Origin: DATAUD01 sp036501665
Lineage (GTDB): Bacteria > Verrucomicrobiota > Verrucomicrobiia > Limisphaerales > Palsa-1400
DNA: 64,000 nt
Assembly (NCBI GenBank): GCA_036501665.1
Contig: DASXZW010000061.1
Coordinates: forward strand, 62,001 to 126,000
Direction of reading: 5' to 3'
Of this stretch, positions 17,718 through 26,136 are shown piece after piece (positions within the stretch are counted from its first letter, which is position 1; each line of letters opens with the position of its first letter). The notes under the pieces were generated by a model. The model was not told the origin of the DNA, ran no database searches, and was given only the letters and a program-made list of their open reading frames with translations. The translations under genes were made by a program, and so were the position numbers.

Positions 17718-19133
17718 ATGACCCAAAAGAACACGCCTTTTAATGTGGTTCGTTCCGAACTTCGCACGCCGCATGTCAGCCGTCGGCACTTTATTTATAC
17801 CACCGTCCTCGCTGCGAGTGCGCTGGCCGGCAGTCTGCCGGTTTATGCGAGGCGTCCGAATTTCAAATCGCCCAATGAAAAGCTCGACATCGCCGGCATC
17901 GGCACGGGCGGACGGGCGGACGCGGACCTTAACGGTGTGTCGGGCGAGAACATTGTCGCGTTGTGCGATGTTGATTCAAACAACCTCGCCAATGCGCTCA
18001 AGAAATATCCGGGCGCAAGAACTTACTCTGATTACCGCGTAATGTTGGAAAAGGAAAAATCCATCGACGCCGTGACTGTCGCCGTCCCAGATCATCACCA
18101 TGCGCCCGCGGCGATGCGCGCGATGGCCGCCGGCAAGCATGTGTATGTCGAAAAGCCGTTGACTCACACCGTGTGGGAAGCGCGCCAAATGACTCTTGCC
18201 GCGCGAAAATATGGCGTTGCGACTCAAATGGGAAACCAGGGGCATTCGGGCGAGGGGATTCGGCAGCTTTGCGAAATGATTTGGTCCGGGGCAATCGGAA
18301 CTGTTGCCGAGGTGCACTGCTGGACGGATCGCGCCAAAGGATGGTGGACTCAGGGCGTCCGGCGTCCGGCGGGTTCAGACCCGGTGCCGTCGTATTTAAA
18401 CTGGGACAACTGGATTGGCGCTGCGCCGGAGCGGCCTTACCTTCACGACTGGCCGAAGGATTTGCAAACCCAATTCACAAAGGCTGTCTATCATCCGCAG
18501 GCGTGGCGCGGTTGGTGGGATTTTGGCTGCGGCGCGTTGGGGGACATGGCATGCCACCTTATGGATTGTCCGCAATGGGCGCTCGACCTTGGCGCTCCTT
18601 CGACGGTCGAAGTGGTGTCGTCTTCTGAAATGGTGCCGGAAATGCCGCCGCTCCAGTCGGTCCTGCGATACACATTTCCGGGGCGAGGAAAACTGCCGCC
18701 TTGCACGTTGACCTGGTATGATTCCGGGCAAAAGCCGCCCAAACCGCCCGAGATGGAAGCCGCAGAATTGCAGGACAACGGCTCGCTTTTTATTGGCGAC
18801 AAAGGCAAAATCTTCGCCGGGGTTTACGGAGAAAAACCGCGACTGCTTCCCGAGTCGAGCATGGCCGATTACAAACGCCCCGCCCAAACGATCCCTCGCG
18901 TGCCAGGCAATGAGCCGCATCTGGATTGGATTCGCGCCTGCAAAGGCGGGCCAAAGGCTTGCTCGAACTTCGATATTTCCGGGCCGTTCACCGAGTGGGT
19001 TTTGCTCGGCAACCTAGCGCTTCGCCTGAACAAAAAGCTGGAATGGGACTCAAAGAAACTCCGAGTCAAGAACGTGCCGGAAGCCGAGGAATACATTCGC
19101 AAATCGTATCGCAGAGGATGGGAGATTTCGTAA
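17718..19133 (+). CDS. Tat-exported Gfo/Idh/MocA-family oxidoreductase
   Basis: From the ATG at 17718 the product has 471 residues. A twin-arginine signal (SRRHFIYTTVLAASALAGSL) is followed by the Rossmann fold (LDIAGIGTGGRADADLNGVS) and the family signature HVYVEKPLTH with the downstream GVATQMGNQGHSGEG. The C-terminal domain has WDFGCGALGDMACHLMDCPQ. This subgroup is expanded in Planctomycetota and Verrucomicrobiota and is thought to act on sugars in the periplasm with tightly bound NAD(P). The MFS transporter gene starts 43 bases after its stop, so the pair may oxidise and import one sugar or sugar acid. Substrate cannot be told from the sequence. Confidence 0.94.
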   Translation: MTQKNTPFNVVRSELRTPHVSRRHFIYTTVLAASALAGSLPVYARRPNFKSPNEKLDIAGIGTGGRADADLNGVSGENIVALCDVDSNNLANALKKYPGARTYSDYRVMLEKEKSIDAVTVAVPDHHHAPAAMRAMAAGKHVYVEKPLTHTVWEARQMTLAARKYGVATQMGNQGHSGEGIRQLCEMIWSGAIGTVAEVHCWTDRAKGWWTQGVRRPAGSDPVPSYLNWDNWIGAAPERPYLHDWPKDLQTQFTKAVYHPQAWRGWWDFGCGALGDMACHLMDCPQWALDLGAPSTVEVVSSSEMVPEMPPLQSVLRYTFPGRGKLPPCTLTWYDSGQKPPKPPEMEAAELQDNGSLFIGDKGKIFAGVYGEKPRLLPESSMADYKRPAQTIPRVPGNEPHLDWIRACKGGPKACSNFDISGPFTEWVLLGNLALRLNKKLEWDSKKLRVKNVPEAEEYIRKSYRRGWEIS

Positions 19134-19176
19134 ATCCCGGTTGACATTTCGACGCGCAAACGGTTTCATTGCGCCC

Positions 19177-20889
19177 ATGCCTCAAAGTCAAACAAACGAC
19201 AGCGCAACTGCCTCCGCATCAGGCGTCTCAAATATCCACGCCAAACGCCTCTTGTGGGCGGGCTTCATGGCGATCCTGGCTGAGGGCGTCGGTTTCGGCG
19301 TCCGCAGCGGAATTCTTGTCCAATGGGCGCATCAATACGGGTTTACAATGACCGAATTGGGCGAGATTACCGGCGGCGGTCTTACGGGTTTCGGTGTCAT
19401 TATTATTCTGTCGAGCCTTGTGGCAGACAAGATTGGTTACGGAACATTGATGGTCGGGGCGTTTGTCCTTCATTTTCTCTCGGCGGTAGTAACTTTGGCG
19501 GCGGGGATGGCTTTTGCGTCGGGCGGCAGGGCAGGGGCGTTGCATTGTTTGACGATCGGAACATTTCTCTTTTCGCTCGGCAACGGGCTTTGCGAAGGCG
19601 TCGCCAATCCGCTGGTTGCGTCGCTGTTCCAAAAGAACAAGGCGCATTATCTGAATATTCTCCATGCCGGCTGGCCGGGTGGACTCATCATCGGCGCGCT
19701 GGCGTCCTACTTCATGTCGAGCGGCGCGGAGCCGGTTTCGTGGAAGATTCAAATGTCGCTGTTCCTCATCCCGGTGGTGCTGTACGGCGTCATGCTCCTC
19801 GGCCAGAAATTTCCCAAGTCCGAAGCTCGCGAGCACGGCGTCAAATATACCGACATGCTCAAGGAACTCGGTTTTTTCGGCGCATTGATCCTCTGCTTCC
19901 TGCTTTCCATTTGGTTCAACGACATGGCCGTCGGGTTGGGATTGCCTGATTACGTCGGTTGGATTCTGGGAACGGTTTTGCTGATTGCCTTCGGCGCGGC
20001 GACCAAGTTTTCGCCGGGATACTTGCTCATGATTCTGCTGCTGCTGATTCATTCGATGCAGGGATACACCGAGTTGGGCACCGATTCGTGGGTGAGCAAG
20101 ATCACCGGAGCGATTCTGGCGTCGGGACAAAAGGGGTTGCTGCTGTTCGTCTATATCTCCGCGTTGATGTTCGCTCTGCGATTTTTTGCCGGCCCGATCA
20201 TTCACAAGATTTCTCCGCTGGGACTGATGTTTGCGAGCACCATTCTCGCGTCAGTTGGACTGACGATGCTCGGCCACTCGGACACGGCGGCTTTCTGTAT
20301 CGCGGCGGCGACGGTTTACGCGATTGGAAAGACGTTCATGTGGCCGACGCTGCTTGCGGTGGCTTCGGAACAATTCCCGAAGGGCGGCGCGATTACGATT
20401 GGCGCGATGGGTGGCGCGGGGATGTTGTGCGCCGGATTGTTGGGCGGACCGGGAATCGGCTACAATCAGGATACGCACGCTACACGCCAACTGATGGCGG
20501 AGCACCCGGAGGTTTTCCAACGTTACGCGGCCGACACCCAGGACACGTTCTTTGTTTTCAAAACGCAGGGGCTTGACGGCGCGAAAGTCGGCGTGCTGGA
20601 TGACAACGGGGCTGAGCTTGCTTCAGCAATGAAACTGCACCCGGATGACCAGAATAACATCAAGCTGAACAATTGGTGGAATACGGCCAAGGGCACTGCG
20701 GATCAGGACCGCCCGATTGTGACTGCGGCGGAATTGCACGGAAGCAAGATGGCCATGCGAATCACGGCGGTTATTCCCTTGGTGCAGGCAGGCTTGCTCC
20801 TTTGCATCTTGCTCTACTTCACGTCAAAGGGCGGATATAAGCAGGTCCACATCGAAGGCGAAGGCGCTGCGGCGCACGAAGTGCCCTGA
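19177..20889 (+). CDS. MFS transporter, sugar-type
   Basis: The 570-residue product from the ATG at 19177 is a polytopic membrane protein with about twelve helices (for example LLWAGFMAILAEGVGFGV, FGVIIILSSLVADKIGYG, FSLGNGLCEGVANPLVASLF, GLIIGALASYFMSSGA). The TTG at 19141 is the longest-frame start and was not used. Before the last helix there is an unusually long hydrophilic loop of about 85 residues (around 435-520, including RQLMAEHPEVFQRYAADTQD and ATAKG-type sequence), which should lie on one side of the membrane. It follows a Tat-exported oxidoreductase by 43 bases and probably takes up its substrate or product. A short hairpin follows the stop. Confidence 0.9.
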   Translation: MPQSQTNDSATASASGVSNIHAKRLLWAGFMAILAEGVGFGVRSGILVQWAHQYGFTMTELGEITGGGLTGFGVIIILSSLVADKIGYGTLMVGAFVLHFLSAVVTLAAGMAFASGGRAGALHCLTIGTFLFSLGNGLCEGVANPLVASLFQKNKAHYLNILHAGWPGGLIIGALASYFMSSGAEPVSWKIQMSLFLIPVVLYGVMLLGQKFPKSEAREHGVKYTDMLKELGFFGALILCFLLSIWFNDMAVGLGLPDYVGWILGTVLLIAFGAATKFSPGYLLMILLLLIHSMQGYTELGTDSWVSKITGAILASGQKGLLLFVYISALMFALRFFAGPIIHKISPLGLMFASTILASVGLTMLGHSDTAAFCIAAATVYAIGKTFMWPTLLAVASEQFPKGGAITIGAMGGAGMLCAGLLGGPGIGYNQDTHATRQLMAEHPEVFQRYAADTQDTFFVFKTQGLDGAKVGVLDDNGAELASAMKLHPDDQNNIKLNNWWNTAKGTADQDRPIVTAAELHGSKMAMRITAVIPLVQAGLLLCILLYFTSKGGYKQVHIEGEGAAAHEVP

Positions 20890-20890
20890 G

Positions 20891-20904
20891 ACCCAGTAGT
20901 GGGT
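20891..20904. terminator. Short hairpin between convergent genes, weak terminator candidate
   Basis: ACCCA, loop GTAG, TGGGT lies just after the transporter stop and before the stop of the convergent small gene. No T-run follows directly, so termination activity is doubtful. Confidence 0.25.
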
Positions 20905-20922
20905 TCACAAAAGCTTGCTGTT

Positions 20923-21342
20923 TTACGATTCGTGGGAGATGCGGTGCGCGCGGTATTCATCCAGCGTGCTGCATTTGCCGGACTTCAAGTCCTCGTATGC
21001 CTTGGGACGCGCCATATCGTAAGCACGAACGTCAGTCATCTCCTTAAGCCACGAACCACCGAGAGTTTGTCTCCAAGCTGTCCAACCCGGCGGCAAGTCA
21101 GCAATTGTTCGTAAAGTGGGGTCGAGATCCAATGCCTCCCCCATTCCAATTATTCGAATGTCATCAACCTGTTCCGTTGTGCCGCAAATAAAAGCCCAAG
21201 AATCGTCGTCATCATAATGCGTGACCACAAGTATTGGCAATTTGTCAATTAGAACCTGCCGGGTTGTTAGCGCAGCTACGTTGGGCTTTTGATCAAATGG
21301 CCAGTCATCAGCAGGCATCCACTCATTACTATCAACTTGCAT
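20923..21342 (-). CDS. Hypothetical protein, 139 aa
   Basis: No family is recognised. The ATG at 21342 (MQVDSNEWMPADDWPFDQKP) is preferred because starts further upstream (21438, 21459) would overlap the neighbouring gene by up to 77 bases. The protein is acidic, has DKLPILVVTHYDDDDSWAFI and AWRQTLGGSWLKEMTDVRAY, no signal peptide and no membrane helix. It begins 40 bases after the stop of the next gene, and both proteins carry an S/NEWMP motif followed by NAL/AAL near the N-terminus, so they may be distant paralogues or fragments of one family. The region is richer in A and T than its surroundings. Confidence 0.65.
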   Translation of the reverse strand: MQVDSNEWMPADDWPFDQKPNVAALTTRQVLIDKLPILVVTHYDDDDSWAFICGTTEQVDDIRIIGMGEALDLDPTLRTIADLPPGWTAWRQTLGGSWLKEMTDVRAYDMARPKAYEDLKSGKCSTLDEYRAHRISHES

Positions 21343-21382
21343 GTTAAAGTTCAAGAATTCCGGGCAGGCCAGGTTTTGGACT

Positions 21383-21754
21383 TCAGGGCGCAATTCCCTC
21401 AACAAATTTGCCGTAACAATTTTCGCATAACGCGACATATAGGCCACGCCTGGTGACATGACAAAGAGTCATAGGCGGAATGTGGGCTGAACAAAGGTCG
21501 CAATCTTCATGATCCCATGCTCCGGCCACCATTTGAAATGTCTCAGCGTCGAAGCTGCCGCCCTCGTAAAGAATCAGCACACGATGGCCGCCAGGTTCAG
21601 GATACCAGCGCGACGGGTGCCCACGCATCGCAGCCTCAACGGCTGGCGGGCATGTAGGACCGTCGGGAACAAAAGTGATCAATGCATTTCGCGTCGGGAT
21701 GCGGCTTGGCATCCATTCGGACTTTGGAATCTTGGCAATCTCTTCAGTGTTCAT
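21383..21754 (-). CDS. Hypothetical protein with two CXXC pairs, 123 aa
   Basis: From the ATG at 21754 the product starts MNTEEIAKIPKSEWMPSRIP and ends with a probable zinc site made of CDLC and CENC about 25 residues apart (CDLCSAHIPPM, then LCENCYGKFVE). The middle contains GHPSRWYPEPGGHRVLILYE. No family is recognised. The two CXXC pairs near the C-terminus suggest a zinc ribbon, which may bind nucleic acid or protein. It is the upstream member of a two-gene set with the 139-aa gene. Confidence 0.65.
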   Translation of the reverse strand: MNTEEIAKIPKSEWMPSRIPTRNALITFVPDGPTCPPAVEAAMRGHPSRWYPEPGGHRVLILYEGGSFDAETFQMVAGAWDHEDCDLCSAHIPPMTLCHVTRRGLYVALCENCYGKFVEGIAP

Positions 21755-21813
21755 CTTGACTCTGAAAAAGTTACTTGACAACGCATTGGGTCAGACAGTT
21801 GCGATGAAAAATG

Positions 21814-23259
21814 TCAGCCCAGGAGCGCGCGGCAGGCGGCGCGGAGGGGTTCGAGATTCTTTTTGGAGCGGGCTTCGATGTAGCATCGGAAGACGGGCTC
21901 GGTTCCGCTGGCGCGGAAGGCGACCCATTCGCCGTTGGGCAGAATAAATTTGAATCCGTCGGTGGTGATTCGCTTTTCCACCGCAAATTTGCCGATCTTT
22001 TCCAGATTCCCAGACAGACGAGAGAGCAATTCGTCCTTCTTCGCGGCCTCGATGTGGATATTGATTCGGTCGGTGTAAAAATCGCCGCCAAGCTTTGCGA
22101 TTTCTTTAAGGATTGCGCCGAGCGATTTGCCGGAGGCGGCAACGAGTTCCGCCATCAAGAGACAGGCCAGAATGCCGTCTTTTTCCGGCACGTGACCTTT
22201 CACGCTCAAGCCGCCGGATTCTTCTCCGCCGACGATGACCGGTTCGCGCTCCATAATCGCGCCGATGTATTTAAATCCAACCGGCACTTCGTAAATCTTG
22301 ACACTAAATTGCGCGGCCACCGCATCCACTTGATGGCTGGTGACAACGGTTCGGACGGCAGCGCCTTTCCACCCGCGATGTTTCGCGAGATGATAGAGTG
22401 CCAAGGCCAAAACTTGATTGGGAGTGATCCAGGTTCCGTCGGAATCGACGACGCCGAATCGGTCCGCGTCGCCGTCGGTGGCCAAACCGAGGCGAACTTT
22501 TTTGGAGCGAACGAGTTTGATGATTTCACTCAAATGCGCGACAGCCGGTTCCGGCGGATGGCCACCGAAAAGCGGATTGAGGTCCCCGTGCAGCACCGTC
22601 AAAACTGCGCCGGCTTCCTTAAGCAACGTGTCCAAATAACCGCGCCCGCACCCGTGCATGAGATCAGCGCCAACTTTCAACCGCGCCTTCTTGATCGTCG
22701 AAAATTGAACCAGCTTGCGGATTTGTGTGAAGTAATCCGCCTGCGGATCGATGTTCTTGCACTCGAATGTCCCGACGATGGCCGATTTGAAATTCCAGTT
22801 TTCCTTTTGGAGGCGGGCGACGGTTTCCTCGATTGGGCCGGTGACTTCCGGCGAAGCGCCCGCGCCGTCAAATCGCGAAAATTTAAAACCCGAATATTCC
22901 GGCGGATTATGGCTCGCCGTGATATTGATTCCCCCGAGCGCCTTGCGTTTGCGAATCGTGAAGGCGAGGACCGGCGTGGGGGTGTCTCGATTGCAGAGCA
23001 AGGGAGTCAGGCCGTTCGCCGCCAGAACTTCCGCGACAGCCAGCGCGAATTGGCGCCCGAGAAAGCGGCAATCATAAGCGATAATCACATCGGGCTTGCG
23101 ACTGTGAATTTCGGAGTCCGGTTTCTTTCGTTCCGCGTTGAGATATTCCGCCACAGCCTGAGTCACGAGGCGGACATTTCCAAAAGTGAAATCGCGCGCG
23201 ATTAAAGAACGCCAGCCCGCTGTGCCGAATCGAATTGTAGGATTGTTCAAATTGCCCAT
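21814..23259 (-). CDS. Phosphoglucomutase/phosphomannomutase family protein
   Basis: The 481-residue product is an alpha-D-phosphohexomutase that moves a phosphate between C1 and C6 of a hexose. All four family sites are visible: IRFGTAGWRSLIARDFTF at the start, the phosphoserine loop GINITASHNPPEYSGFKFSR at about 105, the metal loop LATDGDADRFGVVDSDGTW at about 235 and the sugar-binding loop GGEESGGLSVKGHVPEKDG at about 330; the phosphate-binding site FRASGTEPVFRCYIEARS lies near 455. It supplies glucose-1-phosphate or mannose-1-phosphate for polysaccharide synthesis. Sugar specificity cannot be settled from motifs. It stands alone with a palindromic repeat upstream. Confidence 0.95.
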   Translation of the reverse strand: MGNLNNPTIRFGTAGWRSLIARDFTFGNVRLVTQAVAEYLNAERKKPDSEIHSRKPDVIIAYDCRFLGRQFALAVAEVLAANGLTPLLCNRDTPTPVLAFTIRKRKALGGINITASHNPPEYSGFKFSRFDGAGASPEVTGPIEETVARLQKENWNFKSAIVGTFECKNIDPQADYFTQIRKLVQFSTIKKARLKVGADLMHGCGRGYLDTLLKEAGAVLTVLHGDLNPLFGGHPPEPAVAHLSEIIKLVRSKKVRLGLATDGDADRFGVVDSDGTWITPNQVLALALYHLAKHRGWKGAAVRTVVTSHQVDAVAAQFSVKIYEVPVGFKYIGAIMEREPVIVGGEESGGLSVKGHVPEKDGILACLLMAELVAASGKSLGAILKEIAKLGGDFYTDRINIHIEAAKKDELLSRLSGNLEKIGKFAVEKRITTDGFKFILPNGEWVAFRASGTEPVFRCYIEARSKKNLEPLRAACRALLG

Positions 23260-23269
23260 TTCAACATTT

Positions 23270-23337
23270 GGTAGGGCGGTGCTGCGTCGCCGCCTCTGAT
23301 TTTTTTAGGCGCGAGGCTGACTCGCGCAACGCAGTTA
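23270..23337. repeat. Partial GC-rich palindromic repeat of the GGTAG type
   Basis: GGTAGGGCGG opens the element, followed by a GGCGGTGCTGCGTCGCCGCC-like hairpin, a T-run and the hairpin GCGCGAGGCTGACTCGCGC. The matching CTACC end seen in other copies is missing. It lies between the phosphohexomutase gene and nuoA. Confidence 0.5.
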
Positions 23338-23345
23338 CCTCCACA

Positions 23346-23738
23346 CTAGTGTTTCCAGTCAAATGCGCCCTTTTTCACCGCGTAAATATAACCGATGAAT
23401 AAAATGACCATGAAGCAAACCATCGAACCAAGAATCAACCCGGCGTTTTGCTTCAGCATATCGCGGTAAACGACCGCCCAGGGGTAAAGAAATACGACTT
23501 CGATATCGAAAAGAATAAACAACATGGCGACCAGGTAGAATTTCACCGAAAGCCTTGAGCTCCCATCTCCGGTCGGCAACATGCCGCATTCGTACGCCGT
23601 ATCTTTGATTCGGGAGGGACGTCCGCGTTTTCCCACGACAACGGAGAAGACCAGCGTGCCTGCTGCAAAGCCAACCGCGACGATTCCCAGGAGAACCACC
23701 GGGATGTATTGCATCAACTGAGAATTGCTCGAATCCAC
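23346..23738 (-). CDS. nuoA: NADH-quinone oxidoreductase subunit A
   Basis: The 130-residue product is the small membrane subunit A of respiratory complex I. It has three helices (YIPVVLLGIVAVGFAAGTLV, FYLVAMLFILFDIEVVFLYP, GSMVCFMVILFIGYIYAVKK) and the family signatures YECGMLPTGDGSSRLSVKFY and LFILFDIEVVFLYPWA. It contributes to the quinone site and proton channel. It is notable that none of the other nuo genes lies within this window; many Verrucomicrobiota split the operon, and a nuoA copy may stand next to distant nuoB or alone. Length is normal for the family. Confidence 0.95.
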   Translation of the reverse strand: MDSSNSQLMQYIPVVLLGIVAVGFAAGTLVFSVVVGKRGRPSRIKDTAYECGMLPTGDGSSRLSVKFYLVAMLFILFDIEVVFLYPWAVVYRDMLKQNAGLILGSMVCFMVILFIGYIYAVKKGAFDWKH

Positions 23739-23798
23739 GGGAAGAAATTAGGCAGCACCGCGCCGCTTGGCAAGCGGGGAATGCGATTACTCAGAGCA

Positions 23799-23930
23799 CA
23801 CGCCTCGAAACTTCGGGGTAGGGACGCCTCGCCGAGGCGTCCGCGGACGGCCCGGCGGGCCGTCCCTACCAGTCAATAGTAAAATGGGTATGGATTTTCA
23901 ATGGATTGCAATATAATAAATGCGTCTGCC
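23799..23930. repeat. Dispersed repeat copy A with 54-bp double palindrome
   Basis: The core at 23817-23870 starts GGTAGGGACGCCTCG and ends GGGCCGTCCCTACC. It consists of two hairpins (GGACGCCTCGCCGAGGCGTCC and GGACGGCCCGGCGGGCCGTCC types) enclosed by the outer pair GGTAGGGACG/CGTCCCTACC. The flanks also match copy B (36187-36320): AAACTTCG before it and GATTTTCAA, GGRTTGCA, ATGCGYCTGC after it. A third core without flank homology is at 50136-50189. Confidence 0.85.
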
Positions 23931-23939
23931 TTCGCTTGC

Positions 23940-24608
23940 CTACAATTTATAGTGGGAAATTTTGACGACGATATAGATGCCCTGAACAATCGCGAGGCCG
24001 AGCATCAGGAGGCCGGAGATGTGTTCCATTCGCAGCAACGCGCGTTCGGTCAATTGGCCGTGACGCCGGGAGACAAAATAACTTAATCCAAAGAACCAGA
24101 GAATCGTCGCCGCCCCGACTCCGCCGACGCACGAAGCCACGCCTGCCCGCGAGGCGGGGACCCAATCGCGCGACCGAAAATGCGCGGCCAGGACAATCCA
24201 GAACAGAAAAACGCCGGGATTACCCATGACGCGCACGAAGCCGGTGGCAAAAGCTGAATGCGGCGTAAGTCTCGTTTTTATCCGCTCCTCAATCGGCGCG
24301 ATTGATGGAATAGTCTTCGCCTTCAAAAATCGGATTCCGATGTAAAGCATAAAAACGAAGCTCACCAGTTCGATGCAGGCGTTGATGACTTTGCCCGTGA
24401 AAAAGGAGGCGAATCCCGTGAAGGCCAGCGCGCAGTAAATGACTTCCATCGTTGATGCGCCAAGTCCAATCATCGTCGCCCACAGCAGGCCGGACCGGGC
24501 CCCTTCGTTGATGATCGTGAGATTGACGGGTCCCACCGGCACCGAAAGGATGAAGCCGCTAAGAAAACCCGTCAGGAGAGCCAAAAGCAGGGGGTGATCG
24601 CCCAACAT
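23940..24608 (-). CDS. LysE-family exporter
   Basis: The 222-residue product (ATG at 24608) has six hydrophobic segments and the LysE/RhtB start LSVPVGPVNLTIINEGARSG. Further segments are ATMIGLGASTMEVIYCALAF, VFMLYIGIRFLKAKTIPS and RVMGNPGVFLFWIVLAAHF. These proteins export amino acids or small metabolites across the inner membrane. The longer frame from 24731 would overlap the phosphatidylserine synthase gene and was excluded; with the chosen ATG only one base separates the two genes, which suggests coupling. It is the last gene of the long minus-strand series beginning near 32659. Confidence 0.9.
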   Translation of the reverse strand: MLGDHPLLLALLTGFLSGFILSVPVGPVNLTIINEGARSGLLWATMIGLGASTMEVIYCALAFTGFASFFTGKVINACIELVSFVFMLYIGIRFLKAKTIPSIAPIEERIKTRLTPHSAFATGFVRVMGNPGVFLFWIVLAAHFRSRDWVPASRAGVASCVGGVGAATILWFFGLSYFVSRRHGQLTERALLRMEHISGLLMLGLAIVQGIYIVVKISHYKL

Positions 24609-24609
24609 G

Positions 24610-25443
24610 TCAGTGATTAAGCCCGTTCTCCTCTTCGTCCTCTTCCTCAATCTCGTGGCGCACCTTGCGGGAAATCCGCGGTCGAATGAACCCGTAAAGG
24701 AGGTAGAGGGTGAACATGATCGGCAGCACAATCGGGAGAATCAGCCCGCGCAATATAAACAGGGCGGCGACAAAAATAAGCGTGACAATCGTCTTGGCAA
24801 AGGTGCGCTTTGCCCGCAAATCGAGGGTCTTGAACGACGGATATTTTACTTCGCTCACCATCATCACGGAAAGGAACAGCAAAACTCCGGGCAGGATGAA
24901 ACTCCAAGGCGCACGCGCCAGGTCACGGTCCGTTTGATCTCCCCACAGCAGGAACAAGGTCAAGGACGCCACCAAACCGGCCGCCGCTGGTATTGGGAAT
25001 CCGAGGAATTCCTTGCCACCGCCTTTTCCCTCCATCGCAGCCAGACAGTTAAATCGCGCCAGCCGCAACGCCCCGCAAATCAGGTAAATCGAAGCGATGA
25101 ACCATCCGACCTCGGGATGATTTACAAACACTTGTCGCAGCACGACTCGATGAATAAGAAATGCCGGGGCCGCGCCAAACGAAACCACATCCGCCAAGGA
25201 ATCAAACTCACGCCCGAAAGCGCTTTCAACCCCACCCATCCGCGCGAGGCGTCCGTCCAACAGGTCAAAAATGCAGGCCAGCAAAATAAAACCGAGCGCG
25301 CTCTTGTATTCCCCTTGCGTCGCATTGGGATCGACAATCTTGGTCAGGGCGACGAATCCGCAAAACAAGTTGCCAGCCGTCATCAGGTTCGGCAGAAAAT
25401 AAATCTGCAGGGCCTGCGGTGGTTTCTCTGGTTCGCGATCCAT
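24610..25443 (-). CDS. pssA: CDP-diacylglycerol--serine O-phosphatidyltransferase
   Basis: The 277-residue membrane enzyme joins CDP-diacylglycerol and serine to phosphatidylserine and CMP. The CDP-alcohol phosphotransferase motif DG(x2)AR(x8)G(x3)D(x3)D is present as DLLDGRLARMGGVESAFGRE followed by FDSLADVVSFG (about residues 68-95). Six or so helices are seen, starting with YFLPNLMTAGNLFCGFVALT. A charged C-terminal tail rich in Glu ends the protein. The phosphatidylserine decarboxylase gene lies three bases upstream, so the two steps to phosphatidylethanolamine are made from one transcript, as in many bacteria. Confidence 0.96.
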   Translation of the reverse strand: MDREPEKPPQALQIYFLPNLMTAGNLFCGFVALTKIVDPNATQGEYKSALGFILLACIFDLLDGRLARMGGVESAFGREFDSLADVVSFGAAPAFLIHRVVLRQVFVNHPEVGWFIASIYLICGALRLARFNCLAAMEGKGGGKEFLGFPIPAAAGLVASLTLFLLWGDQTDRDLARAPWSFILPGVLLFLSVMMVSEVKYPSFKTLDLRAKRTFAKTIVTLIFVAALFILRGLILPIVLPIMFTLYLLYGFIRPRISRKVRHEIEEEDEEENGLNH

Positions 25444-25446
25444 AAA

Positions 25447-26121
25447 TCACGATTTCGCGGCCAGAACCGACTCGCCTCCCACGACCATTTGGCCCATTTG
25501 CACTTTGATCTTATACGTCAGTGGAATGTAGATGTCGCAGCGGGAACCAAATTGGATGAGACTGATGCGGTCCCCGCGCTGCATGACATCGCCGGGTTGA
25601 ACAAATGGAATAATGCGCCGCGCCAGCACGCCAGCGATCAATCGCAGGCCGATTTTTTCCTCCGGTGTTTCGGTGGAGGCAAATTCAATCAGCACATTTT
25701 CGTTGAATTCCGCCGAGTCCGCCCTCAGGGCGCTGACAAATTGACCGGCAGTGCGAGTGACGCCAGTGACTTTGCCAGAGATCGGGGCGTTTTGAACGTG
25801 AATATCAATCACCGACAGGAAAATCGAAATGCGATGGCACGGGGCGCCTGAGATTTTGGAATCGGTTAATTGTTCAATCGCATCGACTTTTCCGTGTCCC
25901 GGAGAAACAACCAACCCCGGCGCTTGAGGGACATTAGCATCCGGGTCACGAAAGAAATAAAGAGTAAAAAGAGTAAAAAGAAACCAGAGGACTCCGGCGA
26001 TGATTGCCAGAATCATCCCCAATTTGAGCAGGCAGCCAATTGCGGCGATCACTCCCGCAGCGATTAACGCCAGGAGAATCAATTTTAATGCCGCCCACCG
26101 CGCCCTACCAGCGTGTTTCAT
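25447..26121 (-). CDS. psd: Phosphatidylserine decarboxylase (short type)
   Basis: The 224-residue proenzyme converts phosphatidylserine to phosphatidylethanolamine. The N-terminus has two membrane helices (AALKLILLALIAAGVIAAIG, LGMILAIIAGVLWFLFTLFT). The catalytic part shows VVSPGHGKVDAIEQL, RISIFLSVIDIHVQNAPISG and, near the end, LIQFGSRCDIYIPL, in which the serine of GSR is the expected cleavage site giving the pyruvoyl group. Length fits the short class of Psd found in many non-proteobacteria. The ATG at 26121 precedes the first helix. The gene lies between the diacylglycerol-kinase-like gene (15 bases) and pssA (3 bases). Confidence 0.95.
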   Translation of the reverse strand: MKHAGRARWAALKLILLALIAAGVIAAIGCLLKLGMILAIIAGVLWFLFTLFTLYFFRDPDANVPQAPGLVVSPGHGKVDAIEQLTDSKISGAPCHRISIFLSVIDIHVQNAPISGKVTGVTRTAGQFVSALRADSAEFNENVLIEFASTETPEEKIGLRLIAGVLARRIIPFVQPGDVMQRGDRISLIQFGSRCDIYIPLTYKIKVQMGQMVVGGESVLAAKS

Positions 26122-26136
26122 ATGCGTAGCTTATGT

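Noticed and set aside
21811..23205. 464-codon plus-strand frame antisense to the phosphohexomutase gene
   Set aside because: It mirrors the codon pattern of a strongly conserved gene on the other strand and is composed of Asp/Arg/Phe-rich low-quality sequence.
24607..25851. 414-codon plus-strand frame antisense to pssA and psd
   Set aside because: Both opposite genes carry clear catalytic motifs; the frame is rich in Gln/Arg/His as expected for a GC-rich antisense shadow.
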